The notes under the pieces: model-generated
The model's database searches: none
Told to the model about the DNA's origin: nothing
What the model saw: only the letters and a program-made list of their open reading frames with translations
NCBI GenBank assembly: GCA_028292265.1
Contig: JAQGMR010000008.1
Location: 80,857-144,856, forward strand
Reading direction: 5' to 3'
DNA: 64,000 bases
Source of the DNA: Herminiimonas sp.
GTDB taxonomy: Bacteria; Pseudomonadota; Gammaproteobacteria; Burkholderiales; Burkholderiaceae_D
Shown: positions 45,118 through 54,877 of the stretch, one piece after another
Layout of the letters: every line of letters begins with the position of its first letter
Numbering within the stretch: position 1 is the first letter of the stretch
Translations under genes and position numbers: made by a program

Positions 45118-46610
45118 GCGATCACCTCGCCGCGTGCCAGCGCCAGTTCACGCACCGTCTCGGCAAAAACCTCGGCGCGGTGCTCATAATTGCGGAACAT
45201 GTCAAAGCTCGCGCAAGCCGGTGACATCAGCACTGCATCGCCGGGCCGCGCTACCGTTGCGGCCTGCCGCACCGCCTCCTCCAGGGAATCGCAATCGGTG
45301 AGCGGGACACGGCTGGCAGCAAGCGCTTCCCGCAATGCGCCGGCATCGCGACCGATCAGGAAAACTCCGCTCGCATGGTGCGCGACCGGCTCGGCCAGAG
45401 GACTGAAATCCTGGCCCTTGCCTTCGCCCCCGGCGATCAGCAGCAAGCGGCTGGCGCCATCGTTGCTGCCGGCCAGTCCATTCAGTGCTGCCACCGTAGC
45501 GCCAACGTTGGTACCCTTGCTGTCGTCGTAATATTCCACGCCGCCGACGGTTGCCAGCAGTTCAACCCGATGTGGCTCGCCCTGGTATTCGCGCAGTCCA
45601 TGCAGCAGGCGCGCGAGCGGCAAGCCAATGGCGCGGCACAACGCTAGCGCCGCCAGCGCATTGGTTGCATTGTGACGGCCGCGAATGCGCAGCGCATCGG
45701 CCGGCATCAGGCGGTTGATCGAAACTGGAAGCTCGACATTGTCCTTCTTGCGGCGCTTGCGCTCGCCCTCCTCCGCGGCGACCGCTACGGCCAGCCACTG
45801 CATACCGCTCTCATTGACGAGGCCGAAGCAGTCCGCCTGCTCCGGCTCGTCCACGCCGAAAGTGACCAGCGGCGCCAGTGGCGATGCCATGCCCATCGAG
45901 CGTTTGTCGTCACGATTGAGGACATGCACCGTGCGCGCGCCGAAGATTTTCCCCTTGTCGGCGGCATAACTGTCCATGTCGCCATGCCAGTCGAGATGGT
46001 CCTGCGATACGTTGAGGACCGTCGCGGCATCCGCCTGCAGGCTCTCGCAGAAGTGCAGCTGGAAGCTTGAAAGTTCGAGTACCCATGCTTGCGGCAGCGT
46101 GCCCGTGTCGAGCGCTTCCCGCAAGACGTCCAGCGCGGCGGGGCTGATGTTGCCGGCCACACGGGTCGAGAGGCCGGCGCGCTCGCACATTAAACCCGCC
46201 AGACTGGTGACGGTGGTCTTGCCGTTGGTGCCGGTGACCGCGATAACTTTCGGCTGATAGCCGCGGTCAGTGGCTAGTGCGGCGAGCGCCTGGGCAAACA
46301 ATTCGATCTCGCCCCAAACCGGAACCGCTTTTTCGGCGGCGAGCGGGAGGATTGCTGCCAGTTCGCGACCGGGCGCCAGACCGGGGCTGACCACGACGAA
46401 ATCAACGTCTTCCAGCAGCGCTGCGGAAAACGGCCCGGCGATGAATTCGGCTTCAGGCAGCGCAGCGCTCAATGCTGGCAAGCGCGCCGGCGCGTCACGC
46501 GTATCGGCTACCCGCAGGCGCGCGCCGCAGCGCGCAAGCCAGCGCGCCATGGCCATGCCCGACTCACCGAGCCCGAGCACCAATACCAGTTTGCCGTCGT
46601 AAAGTTTCAT
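45114..46610 (-). CDS. murD: UDP-N-acetylmuramoylalanine--D-glutamate ligase
   Basis: 498 residues, slightly longer than E. coli MurD (438). It adds D-Glu to UDP-MurNAc-L-Ala. The N-terminal motif is [20 protein letters not shown], the P-loop is [17 protein letters not shown], and [20 protein letters not shown] marks the ATP/UDP site of the central-C-terminal region. An insertion of charged residues ([19 protein letters not shown]) near residue 285 explains part of the extra length and is probably a surface loop. Confidence 0.97.
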   Translation of the reverse strand: MKLYDGKLVLVLGLGESGMAMARWLARCGARLRVADTRDAPARLPALSAALPEAEFIAGPFSAALLEDVDFVVVSPGLAPGRELAAILPLAAEKAVPVWGEIELFAQALAALATDRGYQPKVIAVTGTNGKTTVTSLAGLMCERAGLSTRVAGNISPAALDVLREALDTGTLPQAWVLELSSFQLHFCESLQADAATVLNVSQDHLDWHGDMDSYAADKGKIFGARTVHVLNRDDKRSMGMASPLAPLVTFGVDEPEQADCFGLVNESGMQWLAVAVAAEEGERKRRKKDNVELPVSINRLMPADALRIRGRHNATNALAALALCRAIGLPLARLLHGLREYQGEPHRVELLATVGGVEYYDDSKGTNVGATVAALNGLAGSNDGASRLLLIAGGEGKGQDFSPLAEPVAHHASGVFLIGRDAGALREALAASRVPLTDCDSLEEAVRQAATVARPGDAVLMSPACASFDMFRNYEHRAEVFAETVRELALARGEVIA

Positions 46611-46639
46611 GCCGCTTTGCTTCGCCTTCGCATTTCCGT

Positions 46640-47809
46640 TTAACGCAATTTCAATGTAGACAGACCGAACAGAACCAGCATCATGGTGATGATCCAGAAC
46701 CGGACCACAACCTGCGTTTCCTTCCAGCCTTTTTGTTCGTAGTGGTGATGCAGCGGCGCCATCAGCAGCACCCGCCGGCCGACGCCGAAGCGCATGCGCG
46801 TGTACTTGAAGTACGCCACCTGAACCATCACCGAAAGCGTTTCGACTACGAATACGCCACCCATCATGAACAGCACAAATTCCGGACGCACGATGACGGC
46901 GATGGTGCCGAGCGCGCCGCCGAGCGCGAGCGCACCAACGTCACCCATGAAGACCTGGGCCGGGTGCGCGTTGTACCAGAGGAATGCCAGCCCCGCGCCC
47001 GCCATTGCGCCGCAAAATATGATCAGCTCGCCGGCGCCCGGTATGTGAGGAATGAACAGGTAGCGCGCATAGGTGGCGCTGCCGGTGAGATAGGCGAACA
47101 GGCCGAGCGCAGTGCCAACCATCACGGTCGGCATGATGGCGAGGCCGTCAAGGCCGTCGGTCAGATTCACCGCGTTGCTGGTGCCGACGATCACGAAGTA
47201 GGTCAGCCCGATGAACCCCCACACGCCGAGTGGATAGCTGATGGTCTTGAAGAAGGGAACAATGAAGTCGGCCTTTGGTGGCAGGTCCATGTTGAAGCCG
47301 GATTGCACCCATGCCAGGAACAACTGCCACACCTTGGCGTTGGTCGGGCCGGACACGGAGAACGCGAGATAGACTGCCGCAGCAAGGCCAATCACGCTTT
47401 GCCAAAAGTACTTCTCGCGCGACGCCATGCCCTTCGGGTCCTTGTAGACGACCTTGCGATAGTCGTCGACCCATCCGATAGCGCCGAAGCCGAGCGTTAC
47501 CACCAGCACCGGCCAGATGAATCGATTGCTCCAGTCGCTCCAAAGCAGGGTAGAAATGGCAATTGATATCAGGATCAGCGCGCCGCCCATCGTAGGGGTG
47601 CCGGACTTGATCAGATGTGTCTGCGGGCCGTCGGTACGAACCGCCTGCCCGACCTTCAGGCGGGTCAGCATGCGGATCACGGCTGGCCCTGCCAGCAGTC
47701 CAATCGCAAGCGCCGTCAGGGTCGCGAACACGGCGCGGAAGGTGATGAAGTTGAACACCCGCAAGGCGCCGAGATCCTGGTGAAAAAATTTGGCAAGCAA
47801 TAGCAGCAT
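46640..47809 (-). CDS. mraY: Phospho-MurNAc-pentapeptide transferase MraY
   Basis: 389 residues from ATG 47807-47809 ([14 protein letters not shown]), directly after the murF stop. About ten membrane helices; makes lipid I from undecaprenyl phosphate. Conserved segments: [33 protein letters not shown] with the DDxxK motif, [28 protein letters not shown], and the catalytic-loop [22 protein letters not shown]. All catalytic Asp and His are present. Confidence 0.98.
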   Translation of the reverse strand: MLLLLAKFFHQDLGALRVFNFITFRAVFATLTALAIGLLAGPAVIRMLTRLKVGQAVRTDGPQTHLIKSGTPTMGGALILISIAISTLLWSDWSNRFIWPVLVVTLGFGAIGWVDDYRKVVYKDPKGMASREKYFWQSVIGLAAAVYLAFSVSGPTNAKVWQLFLAWVQSGFNMDLPPKADFIVPFFKTISYPLGVWGFIGLTYFVIVGTSNAVNLTDGLDGLAIMPTVMVGTALGLFAYLTGSATYARYLFIPHIPGAGELIIFCGAMAGAGLAFLWYNAHPAQVFMGDVGALALGGALGTIAVIVRPEFVLFMMGGVFVVETLSVMVQVAYFKYTRMRFGVGRRVLLMAPLHHHYEQKGWKETQVVVRFWIITMMLVLFGLSTLKLR

Positions 47810-47810
47810 G

Positions 47811-49190
47811 CTAGTGAGACTCCTTATGGGTTTCGCCAACAAGGTGCTGCACGACGCGTTCCATTTTCATGAAGCGCGAGCCTTTGACCAGGACCGTGGA
47901 CTTGGGTGTGACGCGGGCATCGAGCGAAACCAGCAAAGCTTCTATTTCCGTATGGTGCCTGGCATGTGCGCCGAAAGCGCTGCCGGCATTTGCGGCCAAT
48001 TCGCCGAGCGTATAAAGGTGTTCTATTCCGCGACCCCGCGCATAGGCGCCAATCTCGACGTGGAACTGGCGCCCTTCGTTACCGACCTCACCCATGTCGC
48101 CCAGGACCAGCACCCGCGGACCCGGTGACTGCGCCAGCACGTCGATGGCGGCGCGGACGGAGTCCGGATTGGCGTTGTAGGTATCGTCGATCACAACAGC
48201 GCCGGACGGCGCCTGCTTGCGCTGCAACCTGCCTTCGACGGGCTGAAACGCTTCGATACCGCGCACGATCGCCGAGCGATGGATGCCGACCGCAAGGCAG
48301 CAGGCGATCGCCGCCAAAGCGTTGCGGACGTTGTGCGCGCCAGCGGCGGCAAGCGTTACGGGGAATTCGCGCTGACCGACGCGCACCATGAGATCGCTGC
48401 CGAAGTCGTTTGCCTTGTAGGTGCAGCTGACTTTCGCATCTTTCGACAGGCCAAAAGTCAGTGTCTTGCGGCGGGCGCCGTCCTTGGCATAGCCGCGCCA
48501 CAGTTCGGTAAAGGGGTCGTCGGACGGAAACACGGCAACGCCCTGGGCCGGCAAGCCGTTCAGCACTGAACCATTTTCCATCGCGACCGCTTCCACACTT
48601 GCCATGAATTCCTGGTGTTCCCGTTGCGCGTTATTGACCATGCCGACCGTAGGCGCTGCGATTTCCGTCAGGCGCGCAATCTCTCCGGGATGGTTCATGC
48701 CGAGCTCAACGACGGCGGCAAGGTGCTTCTTGTGCAGGCGCAATAGGGTCATTGGCACGCCGATTTCATTGTTCAGGTTGCCGCGCGTCGCCAAGTAATT
48801 ACCGGCGCCAAATTCGGCTTCCAGAATGGACGCGATCATTTCCTTCACGGTCGTTTTGCCGTTGCTGCCGGTGACGCCAATCAAGGGGACCGCAAATTGG
48901 CTGCGCCAGTAGCGGCCGATTTCCCCGAGCGCAACGCGCGTATCGGGAACGACCAGCGCCGGAACCGGAAGATTCGCCGGCAAGCGCTCCACCACCACAG
49001 CGGCGACTTTGCGTTCGACCGCTTCGGAAAGAAATTGATGCGCGTCGAACCGGTCTCCTCGCAGCGCAACGAACAGATTGCCTTCTTCGGCGGTCTTGCT
49101 GTTGATTGATACGCCGCGAAACGCAGCACGTCCCGACACGGCGGATCCGGGTATCTTGCGTTGCAAACGGGACAATGAGGACTTGATCAT
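47811..49190 (-). CDS. murF: UDP-MurNAc-tripeptide--D-Ala-D-Ala ligase
   Basis: 459 residues. MurF adds D-Ala-D-Ala, the product of DdlB from the same cluster. N-terminal [20 protein letters not shown] binds the substrate; the P-loop is [32 protein letters not shown] and [16 protein letters not shown] are conserved in MurF. ATG overlaps murE stop by 4 bp. Confidence 0.98.
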   Translation of the reverse strand: MIKSSLSRLQRKIPGSAVSGRAAFRGVSINSKTAEEGNLFVALRGDRFDAHQFLSEAVERKVAAVVVERLPANLPVPALVVPDTRVALGEIGRYWRSQFAVPLIGVTGSNGKTTVKEMIASILEAEFGAGNYLATRGNLNNEIGVPMTLLRLHKKHLAAVVELGMNHPGEIARLTEIAAPTVGMVNNAQREHQEFMASVEAVAMENGSVLNGLPAQGVAVFPSDDPFTELWRGYAKDGARRKTLTFGLSKDAKVSCTYKANDFGSDLMVRVGQREFPVTLAAAGAHNVRNALAAIACCLAVGIHRSAIVRGIEAFQPVEGRLQRKQAPSGAVVIDDTYNANPDSVRAAIDVLAQSPGPRVLVLGDMGEVGNEGRQFHVEIGAYARGRGIEHLYTLGELAANAGSAFGAHARHHTEIEALLVSLDARVTPKSTVLVKGSRFMKMERVVQHLVGETHKESH

Positions 49191-50752
49191 TGCGTGCCCC
49201 TCGCGCTTGCATTGGTGGCCCGTGCAGCCAACGCCAGCGCGGCATGATCAGCATCGAGAAAGGGGAGCTTGCGGCCACGAATTTCCTGGTACTGCTCGTG
49301 CCCCTTGCCGGCCAGCAGGACCACATCGTTTTTCGCGGCATGCTTGACGGCGCGCAGGATCGCCGCGGCGCGGTCTTCTATGAGCAACGGACGCGCGCCT
49401 TCGGTTGCGCTTGCCGCGGTTGCGCTGGCCATGCCCGCGACGATTTGCGTCATGATGTCGGCCGGATTCTCGCTGCGCGGGTTATCGCTGGTGACGATCA
49501 CCTCGTCGGCGGCGTCGGCCGCCGCGCCCATTTGCGGCCGCTTGCCGGCGTCCCGATCGCCGCCGCAACCGAAGACGCACCACAGCCGCCCACCGCGCTG
49601 GCGCGTGACGTCTCGAAGCGCGCTCAATGTCTTTTGCAGCGCGTCCGGCGTATGGGCATAGTCGATCACGACCAGAGGTGCATCATTGCCGCTCAATTGC
49701 TGCATGCGGCCGGGTATGGCGGTGAGTGTCTCGAGGACTTCGCAAGCCTTGCGCCAGTCAATCCCGTGCGCCATCAATACGCACGCCACGGCAAGCAAAT
49801 TGCTGACATTGAACTGGCCGATGATGTGCGACTTCACTATCGTGCTGCCCTGCGTCGTTTCAACCTGGAAGTTCGTGCCGGCAGCGGTCGACTTCGCATC
49901 ACTTGCGGCAACGATTGTCACGCCTGGCGCGGTGCGGCCCTGCACGGTGTACCCATACAACTGGACCGCGGGCGATTGCTTTTGAAGCCGCTGCAGCAGG
50001 CGCAATCCCATGTCGTCATCTAGATTGATGACCGCGTGCTTCAGGCCGGTCCAATCGAACAGTCTAACTTTCGCCTCTTCATAGGCAGCCATTGTGTGGT
50101 GATAGTCGAGATGGTCACGCGTGAGATTGGTGAAGACGGCAATATCGAAATGCATGCCGGTCAATCGTTGTTGCGCCAAGCCGATCGACGACACTTCAAT
50201 GGCGAGCGCCGAAGCGCCAGCATCGCGCAGTTCGGCCAGCTTGCGCTGGAGGAGCACCGCGTCCGGCGTTGTGTAGCCAGTCGCTTCGAGCTTGAGCGGC
50301 TCTCCCCGACGACAAATGCCGACGCCGAGCGTGCCGATTACGGCGGTCGGCTCGCCAAGTTGTGCAAGCGCCGCAGCCATCCATTGGGTGCACGACGTCT
50401 TGCCATTGGTGCCCGTGACGCCCACCGTCAGCATGGCGCAGTCGGGCTCGCTATACCATGCGCTCGCAAGTGCGCCTGCGACCGCTTTCAGGCCCGACAC
50501 AGCGCGATGCGGCACGCCGTCATGCGCGTCATTCCAGTTGAATCCAGGGCTGTCTTCGTACAGCACTGCGGCCGCGCCGCGTTCGATTGCGTCGTCGATA
50601 TGGTTGCGACCGTCGGCTTCGTCACCGGGATAGGCAAGGAAGACGTCCCCTGCCGCAACCCGGCGCGAGTCTGAACAAAGCTGCGCCGACGGCGCTACCT
50701 GACGCAACCAGTCGCGAGTCGAAGCCAGTGTGGCCGACAGGGGCATAGTCAC
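49187..50752 (-). CDS. murE: UDP-MurNAc-L-Ala-D-Glu--meso-DAP ligase
   Basis: 521 residues. It adds the third stem-peptide residue. SDSRRVAAGDVFLAYPG is the UDP-MurNAc motif, [19 protein letters not shown] the P-loop, and VTSDNPRSENPADIM carries the DNPR motif that selects meso-diaminopimelate rather than lysine, agreeing with a Gram-negative wall. ATG overlaps the ftsI stop by 4 bp and the stop overlaps murF. Confidence 0.98.
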   Translation of the reverse strand: MTMPLSATLASTRDWLRQVAPSAQLCSDSRRVAAGDVFLAYPGDEADGRNHIDDAIERGAAAVLYEDSPGFNWNDAHDGVPHRAVSGLKAVAGALASAWYSEPDCAMLTVGVTGTNGKTSCTQWMAAALAQLGEPTAVIGTLGVGICRRGEPLKLEATGYTTPDAVLLQRKLAELRDAGASALAIEVSSIGLAQQRLTGMHFDIAVFTNLTRDHLDYHHTMAAYEEAKVRLFDWTGLKHAVINLDDDMGLRLLQRLQKQSPAVQLYGYTVQGRTAPGVTIVAASDAKSTAAGTNFQVETTQGSTIVKSHIIGQFNVSNLLAVACVLMAHGIDWRKACEVLETLTAIPGRMQQLSGNDAPLVVIDYAHTPDALQKTLSALRDVTRQRGGRLWCVFGCGGDRDAGKRPQMGAAADAADEVIVTSDNPRSENPADIMTQIVAGMASATAASATEGARPLLIEDRAAAILRAVKHAAKNDVVLLAGKGHEQYQEIRGRKLPFLDADHAALALAARATNASARGTQ

Positions 50753-52509
50753 ATGCTCTCCTGGACGCCGGCAGCCGGGATAATGATATTAGTGACGCTC
50801 GAATCAGGCGTGACGTTCATGGCACGAAGCGCTGCCGCGGCCACCAACGAAAATACCGGCGCCGCGACGTCGCCGCCGAAGTGTTCGCCGGTCGACGGTT
50901 CATCGACCATTACCGCAATGATGATGCGCGGATCGGAGGCCGGCGCAAAGCCGACGAAGGACGCGACGTATTTGTTAACGTACTTGCCGCCGACGACCTT
51001 GTAGGCGGTCCCTGTCTTGCCGCCAACCCGATAACCCGGCACCTGCGCCTTGGGCGCGGTTCCCTCGGGGCCGACAACCGTTTCCAGCATGGCGCGCATT
51101 TCACGCGCCGTCTTTTCACTGATCACGCGATGACTGGCTGGCGGCTCACTGGTCTTCACGAAAGAGAGCGGTATCAGGTCGCCGTCACGCGCAAAGATCG
51201 TGTAGGCGTGGGCAAGTTGCAGCAGCGATACCGAGATGCCATGCCCGTAGCTCATGGTCGCCTGCTCGATTGGACGCCACGACTTGAATGGCCGAACCCG
51301 TCCCGCCACCGCGCCGGGAAATCCGAAATGCGGCTGCTGGCCGAATCCCACGCCGCTAAACATTTCCCACATTTCCTGCGGCGGCATCTGGAGTGCAATC
51401 TTGGCGGTGCCGATGTTGGAAGACTTCTGGATGATTTGCGCCACCGTCAGGATGCCGTGCGCATGCGAATCGCCAATGGTCGCCGTGCCGATCGTCATCT
51501 TGCCAGGCGAGGTCTGGTAGGTCGAAGTCGGCGTGACGCGATGCGTGTCCAGTGCCAGCGCAATGGTAAAGGGCTTGAGCGTGGAGCCTGGCTCGAACGT
51601 GTCCGTCACGACCCTGTTGCGCAACTGCGCGCCGGTCAGGATTGAGCGGTCGTTCGGGTTGTAGGACGGCAGGTTGGCCAGGGCCAGCACCTCGCCCGTG
51701 CGCGTATCCACAACGATCACGCCGCCGGCCTTCGCCTTGTAGCGCGCAACCGCCTCCTTCAGCTGCGAGAAGGCGATGTACTGGATCTTGCTGTCAATGG
51801 AGAGCGTGAGGTTCTTGCCGTCGTGCGGCTCATGTATCGCGGCGATGTCTTCAACGATGCGGCCAAGACGATCCTTGATGACCCGCCGGCTGCCAGTGAC
51901 GCCAGCCAGGCCGGCCTGCGCCGAGAGTTCCATCCCATCCTGCCCAGCGTCCTCGACATTGGTGAAGCCGACCACGTGGGCCATCGCTTCGCCTTCGGGA
52001 TAAAAGCGCTTGTATTCCTTGCGGGTCTCGATGCCGGCGATGCCGAGCTTGAGTATCTTGTCGACCGTTTCCTGCTCCACCTGGCGCTTGAGATAGACGA
52101 AGCTGCGGTCCGAATCAAGTTTTTTGCGCAGATCGCGGTCCGTCATGTCGAGCAAACCGGCCAGAGCGCGCAGCTGCTGCGGCGTTGACTCCAATACATC
52201 TTCAGGGATCGCCCAGACTGCCTTGACGGGCACCGATGAAGCCAGCACCTGTCCGTTGCGGTCAGTAATCTTGCCGCGGGTCGCGGGCAGTTCCAGCGTG
52301 CGCGCATAGCGCGCCTCGCCCTGCTTCTGAAGGAACTCCGTAGAGATGCCTTGAAGGTAAAGTGCTCGCCCCGCCAAAGCAGCGAAGGCGGCGAACATGC
52401 CGAACAGTACGACACGTGAGCGCCACGCCGGCAGCTGCACGGCCAGCACCGGACTGGTGGAAAAGGGAACGCCGCGCGCAGCGGCGGTGCGCGAGCTGCC
52501 GCGGTTCAT
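50749..52509 (-). CDS. ftsI: Septal transpeptidase FtsI (PBP3)
   Basis: 586 residues. A cytoplasmic tail and one membrane helix (about residues 32-50, VVLFGMFAAFAALAGRALYL) precede the PBP dimerisation domain (RGKITDRNGQVLASS) and the transpeptidase domain. Active-site motifs are complete: Ser-Thr-Leu-Lys in FEPGSTLKPFT, Ser-Ser-Asn in QKSSNIGTAK, and Lys-Thr-Gly in GGKTGTAYKV. FtsI cross-links septal peptidoglycan with FtsW. It overlaps ftsL and murE by 4 bp each. Confidence 0.98.
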   Translation of the reverse strand: MNRGSSRTAAARGVPFSTSPVLAVQLPAWRSRVVLFGMFAAFAALAGRALYLQGISTEFLQKQGEARYARTLELPATRGKITDRNGQVLASSVPVKAVWAIPEDVLESTPQQLRALAGLLDMTDRDLRKKLDSDRSFVYLKRQVEQETVDKILKLGIAGIETRKEYKRFYPEGEAMAHVVGFTNVEDAGQDGMELSAQAGLAGVTGSRRVIKDRLGRIVEDIAAIHEPHDGKNLTLSIDSKIQYIAFSQLKEAVARYKAKAGGVIVVDTRTGEVLALANLPSYNPNDRSILTGAQLRNRVVTDTFEPGSTLKPFTIALALDTHRVTPTSTYQTSPGKMTIGTATIGDSHAHGILTVAQIIQKSSNIGTAKIALQMPPQEMWEMFSGVGFGQQPHFGFPGAVAGRVRPFKSWRPIEQATMSYGHGISVSLLQLAHAYTIFARDGDLIPLSFVKTSEPPASHRVISEKTAREMRAMLETVVGPEGTAPKAQVPGYRVGGKTGTAYKVVGGKYVNKYVASFVGFAPASDPRIIIAVMVDEPSTGEHFGGDVAAPVFSLVAAAALRAMNVTPDSSVTNIIIPAAGVQESM

Positions 52510-52778
52510 TTGGCGCCCACGGTGAGGTACTGCAAGCGAGCTGGCGTCAGCGCGATCATGTTCACGTCCTTGCGGGCAACGGCTTCGATCCGTGCATGCT
52601 TGCCAAGCGTGGATTGTTCAAGCTGCAACTGCGACCACTCAATGTCGAGTTGCCGCTGCTGCGACTGTACGCGCTCCAGTTCTATGAACAGTTCGCGGGC
52701 ATGGTATTGAGCATTGACGAGGGAAAGCGCGGACACCACAAGCAAGCCTGTAATCAAAAAGGTAAATCGGCCGCTCAC
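52506..52778 (-). CDS. ftsL: Cell division protein FtsL
   Basis: 90 residues. A membrane helix [19 protein letters not shown] at the N terminus is followed by a coiled coil [24 protein letters not shown] and [14 protein letters not shown], as in FtsL, which with FtsB and FtsQ activates FtsWI. FtsL is poorly conserved, so assignment rests on this layout and on the position between rsmH and ftsI with 4-bp overlaps on both sides. Confidence 0.95.
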   Translation of the reverse strand: MSGRFTFLITGLLVVSALSLVNAQYHARELFIELERVQSQQRQLDIEWSQLQLEQSTLGKHARIEAVARKDVNMIALTPARLQYLTVGAK

Positions 52779-53752
52779 TGCAGGCCTCCGGACATCGGTG
52801 GCGCAAGGCGCTCTGCAACCCGCATGACGGCGGAACGCGCACGCGGATTATCTGCAATTTCATCGGCCGACGGCTTGCGTTTTGCAATCAGTTTCATTTC
52901 AGGCTTCGGAAGATCGACGGCGCGGATCGGCAGGCGACGGTCGGGCTGCGCCAGCTTTGCCTTGCCAGCCATGAATTGCTTCACGATTCGGTCTTCCAGC
53001 GAGTGGAAGCTGATGACTACCAGCCGCCCTCCGGGCGCGAGAAGTGCGAAAGCGCTGGCTAAACCTGCTTCAAGCTCTTCAAGCTCTTTATTGATGTAAA
53101 TCCGGATAGCCTGAAAGGTGCGAGTGGCCGGATTCTTGCCCTTTTCGCGGGTCTTGACGGCGCCTGCCACGATCTCGGCAAGCTGCCGTGTGCGCAAAAC
53201 TGGCGCGACTGCCCGGCCAGCAACAATCGCCTTTGCAATCTGAAAAGCAAACCGTTCTTCCCCATAATCGCGTACCACCCTTTCAATGTTTTCCACAGTT
53301 TCGGTTGCCAGCCACTCAGCCGCCGACATGCCGCTCGTCGTGTTCATGCGCATGTCGAGCGGGCCATCCTCGCGAAAGCTGAAACCACGTGAAGCGTCGT
53401 CGACCTGTGGCGAAGAGATACCGAGGTCGAGCAAGATGCCGGTCACGCTGGCAATGCCCCGTTGCGCCAATTCCTCTGCAAGCGATGCGAAGCTGGCATG
53501 TACTACCTCAAACCGCGCGTCCTCGGCTGCCATGACGCGCGCGGCCTCGACCGCCTGCGGATCCTTGTCGAAAGCGATCAGTCGACCGCGGGGCCCAAGG
53601 CGCTGCAGGATTTTGCGGCTATGCCCACCACGGCCGAAGGTGCCATCGACGACGATGCCATCGGCCCGGACACCATCAAGAGCGAGCGCATCGACGGCCT
53701 CGTCAAGCAGCACGGTACGGTGCAGAAACTCGGGCACCGGTTGCAGGGTCAT
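52775..53752 (-). CDS. rsmH: 16S rRNA (cytosine1402-N4)-methyltransferase
   Basis: 325 residues. RsmH (MraW) methylates C1402 in the ribosomal P-site with S-adenosylmethionine. The opening [13 protein letters not shown], the SAM loop [33 protein letters not shown], and the terminal helix region [20 protein letters not shown] with [17 protein letters not shown] are all conserved. Second gene of the dcw cluster, 8 bases behind mraZ and overlapping ftsL by 4. Confidence 0.98.
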   Translation of the reverse strand: MTLQPVPEFLHRTVLLDEAVDALALDGVRADGIVVDGTFGRGGHSRKILQRLGPRGRLIAFDKDPQAVEAARVMAAEDARFEVVHASFASLAEELAQRGIASVTGILLDLGISSPQVDDASRGFSFREDGPLDMRMNTTSGMSAAEWLATETVENIERVVRDYGEERFAFQIAKAIVAGRAVAPVLRTRQLAEIVAGAVKTREKGKNPATRTFQAIRIYINKELEELEAGLASAFALLAPGGRLVVISFHSLEDRIVKQFMAGKAKLAQPDRRLPIRAVDLPKPEMKLIAKRKPSADEIADNPRARSAVMRVAERLAPPMSGGLQ

Positions 53753-53760
53753 GGGGGCCG

Positions 53761-54189
53761 TCAGAAAGAAAAATTGTTCAACACGTCTGGCATGCCGTCG
53801 GCGATGGCGGCGGACTCACTCTCCGCCAGCTTCGCTGCATCCCAGATTTCGAAGTGACTTCCCATGCCGAGCAGCATCACGTCGCGCGACAGGCCGACCG
53901 CACTACGAAGTTCGGGAGCAATCAGGATCCGACCTGCACCATCCATCTCGACGTCCGACGCATTGCCGAGAAATATCCGCTGCCATGCGCGCGCGGACAT
54001 GGGCCAGGCGGCGATCTGGTCGCGATGGGTTTCCCAGACAGGGCGCGGAAAGAAAAGCAGGCAACCGTGCGGATGCTTGGTCAGTGTGACGCGGCCTTCG
54101 GACTGAACGATCAGCGCGTCACGGTGCCGGGCCGGAATCGACATCCGCCCCTTCGCATCGAGATTTAGTGCTGACGCCCCTTGAAACAC
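53761..54189 (-). CDS. mraZ: Transcriptional regulator MraZ
   Basis: 142 residues from a GTG at 54187-54189 ([23 protein letters not shown]), with AAAGGGGAG 6 nt upstream. MraZ has two SpoVT/AbrB-like halves: [17 protein letters not shown] in the first and [19 protein letters not shown] in the second. It binds G-rich repeats in its own promoter and tunes the dcw operon. On the minus strand GGGG/CGGG/GGGG runs recur at 10-bp spacing across the start region (about 54174-54202), which could be such a site but overlaps the ribosome site. Confidence 0.96.
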   Translation of the reverse strand: MFQGASALNLDAKGRMSIPARHRDALIVQSEGRVTLTKHPHGCLLFFPRPVWETHRDQIAAWPMSARAWQRIFLGNASDVEMDGAGRILIAPELRSAVGLSRDVMLLGMGSHFEIWDAAKLAESESAAIADGMPDVLNNFSF

Positions 54190-54877
54190 CCGAACTCCCC
54201 TTTTGTCGCGCTTTTCTGTCGTTCTATCTCAGCTTTTTGCCGGACAAAGAGCGTTTTGAGGGGGCTTACCTTGATGGCAGCAAATCCCACAAATAAACAC
54301 TTTTCGACACTGCGGCCCACTTTAAGGGAAGGCGTATTTGCGGTCAAGGAATTATTCGATCGGGTTTATAGAATTTTCTCTATACAACTCAAGGACTTAG
54401 CTCATATCGTTAAAGCATGTTTCCGACGAGAATCTTATGCAAATGAAGCACTTAGCAGAGTCTCTGGAGGTGAGCTCTCAGGTATACACATGTGTTTGAG
54501 GCGCTGCTCAGTGTTTGAGGACGAATTCGGTCCCCGTTACCGAACCTGCGGACGCCTTCTGGATGGGGTCCGCCGTCTTTTTTGGAGGGATATTCAGCTT
54601 TTCCGATAATGCTTAAATCTGGCAAGCGGCGATTGCGTATCAAGCCCGGAGGCGGGAGGCCGGCAATCTACCGCCGCATGCTTTTGTGGCAGAAATGCAC
54701 TAGTCGCTCAGGGCGGGAGCGACCTGCAGCCGGGCGGTCGAGAAGAGATAGGCCTTCCTGCACCGCGCCGAGTGCGCTTGGCGAAGATCCGACATACGGT
54801 GAAAATCTGCCGGGCTCTTGAAAGGCTCGACAAGATTGACCAGGCCGAACGCATGACGCCCTGCTGAAACCCGCTCT
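54190..54877. other. Gene-free region upstream of mraZ; dcw promoter and possible small RNA
   Basis: 688 bases between mraZ and the carboxylesterase, both on the minus strand. No protein-coding frame is convincing. The part next to mraZ (54190-54330) is A/T-richer and should contain the dcw promoter; GTGGG words at about 54287 and 54313 on the minus strand resemble MraZ-box elements. The plus strand has hairpins TTCGGT/ACCGAA and the terminator-like structure at 54548-54583, which together could be the 3' end of an unannotated small RNA. Confidence 0.45.
54548..54583 (+). terminator. Terminator-like hairpin without a matching gene
   Basis: GCGGAC (54548-54553) pairs with GTCCGC (54568-54573) across a 14-nt loop and is followed by CGTCTTTTTT. 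A second hairpin TTCGGT...ACCGAA lies about 20 nt before it. No coding sequence ends here on the plus strand, so it may terminate a small RNA or antisense transcript. Confidence 0.5.
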
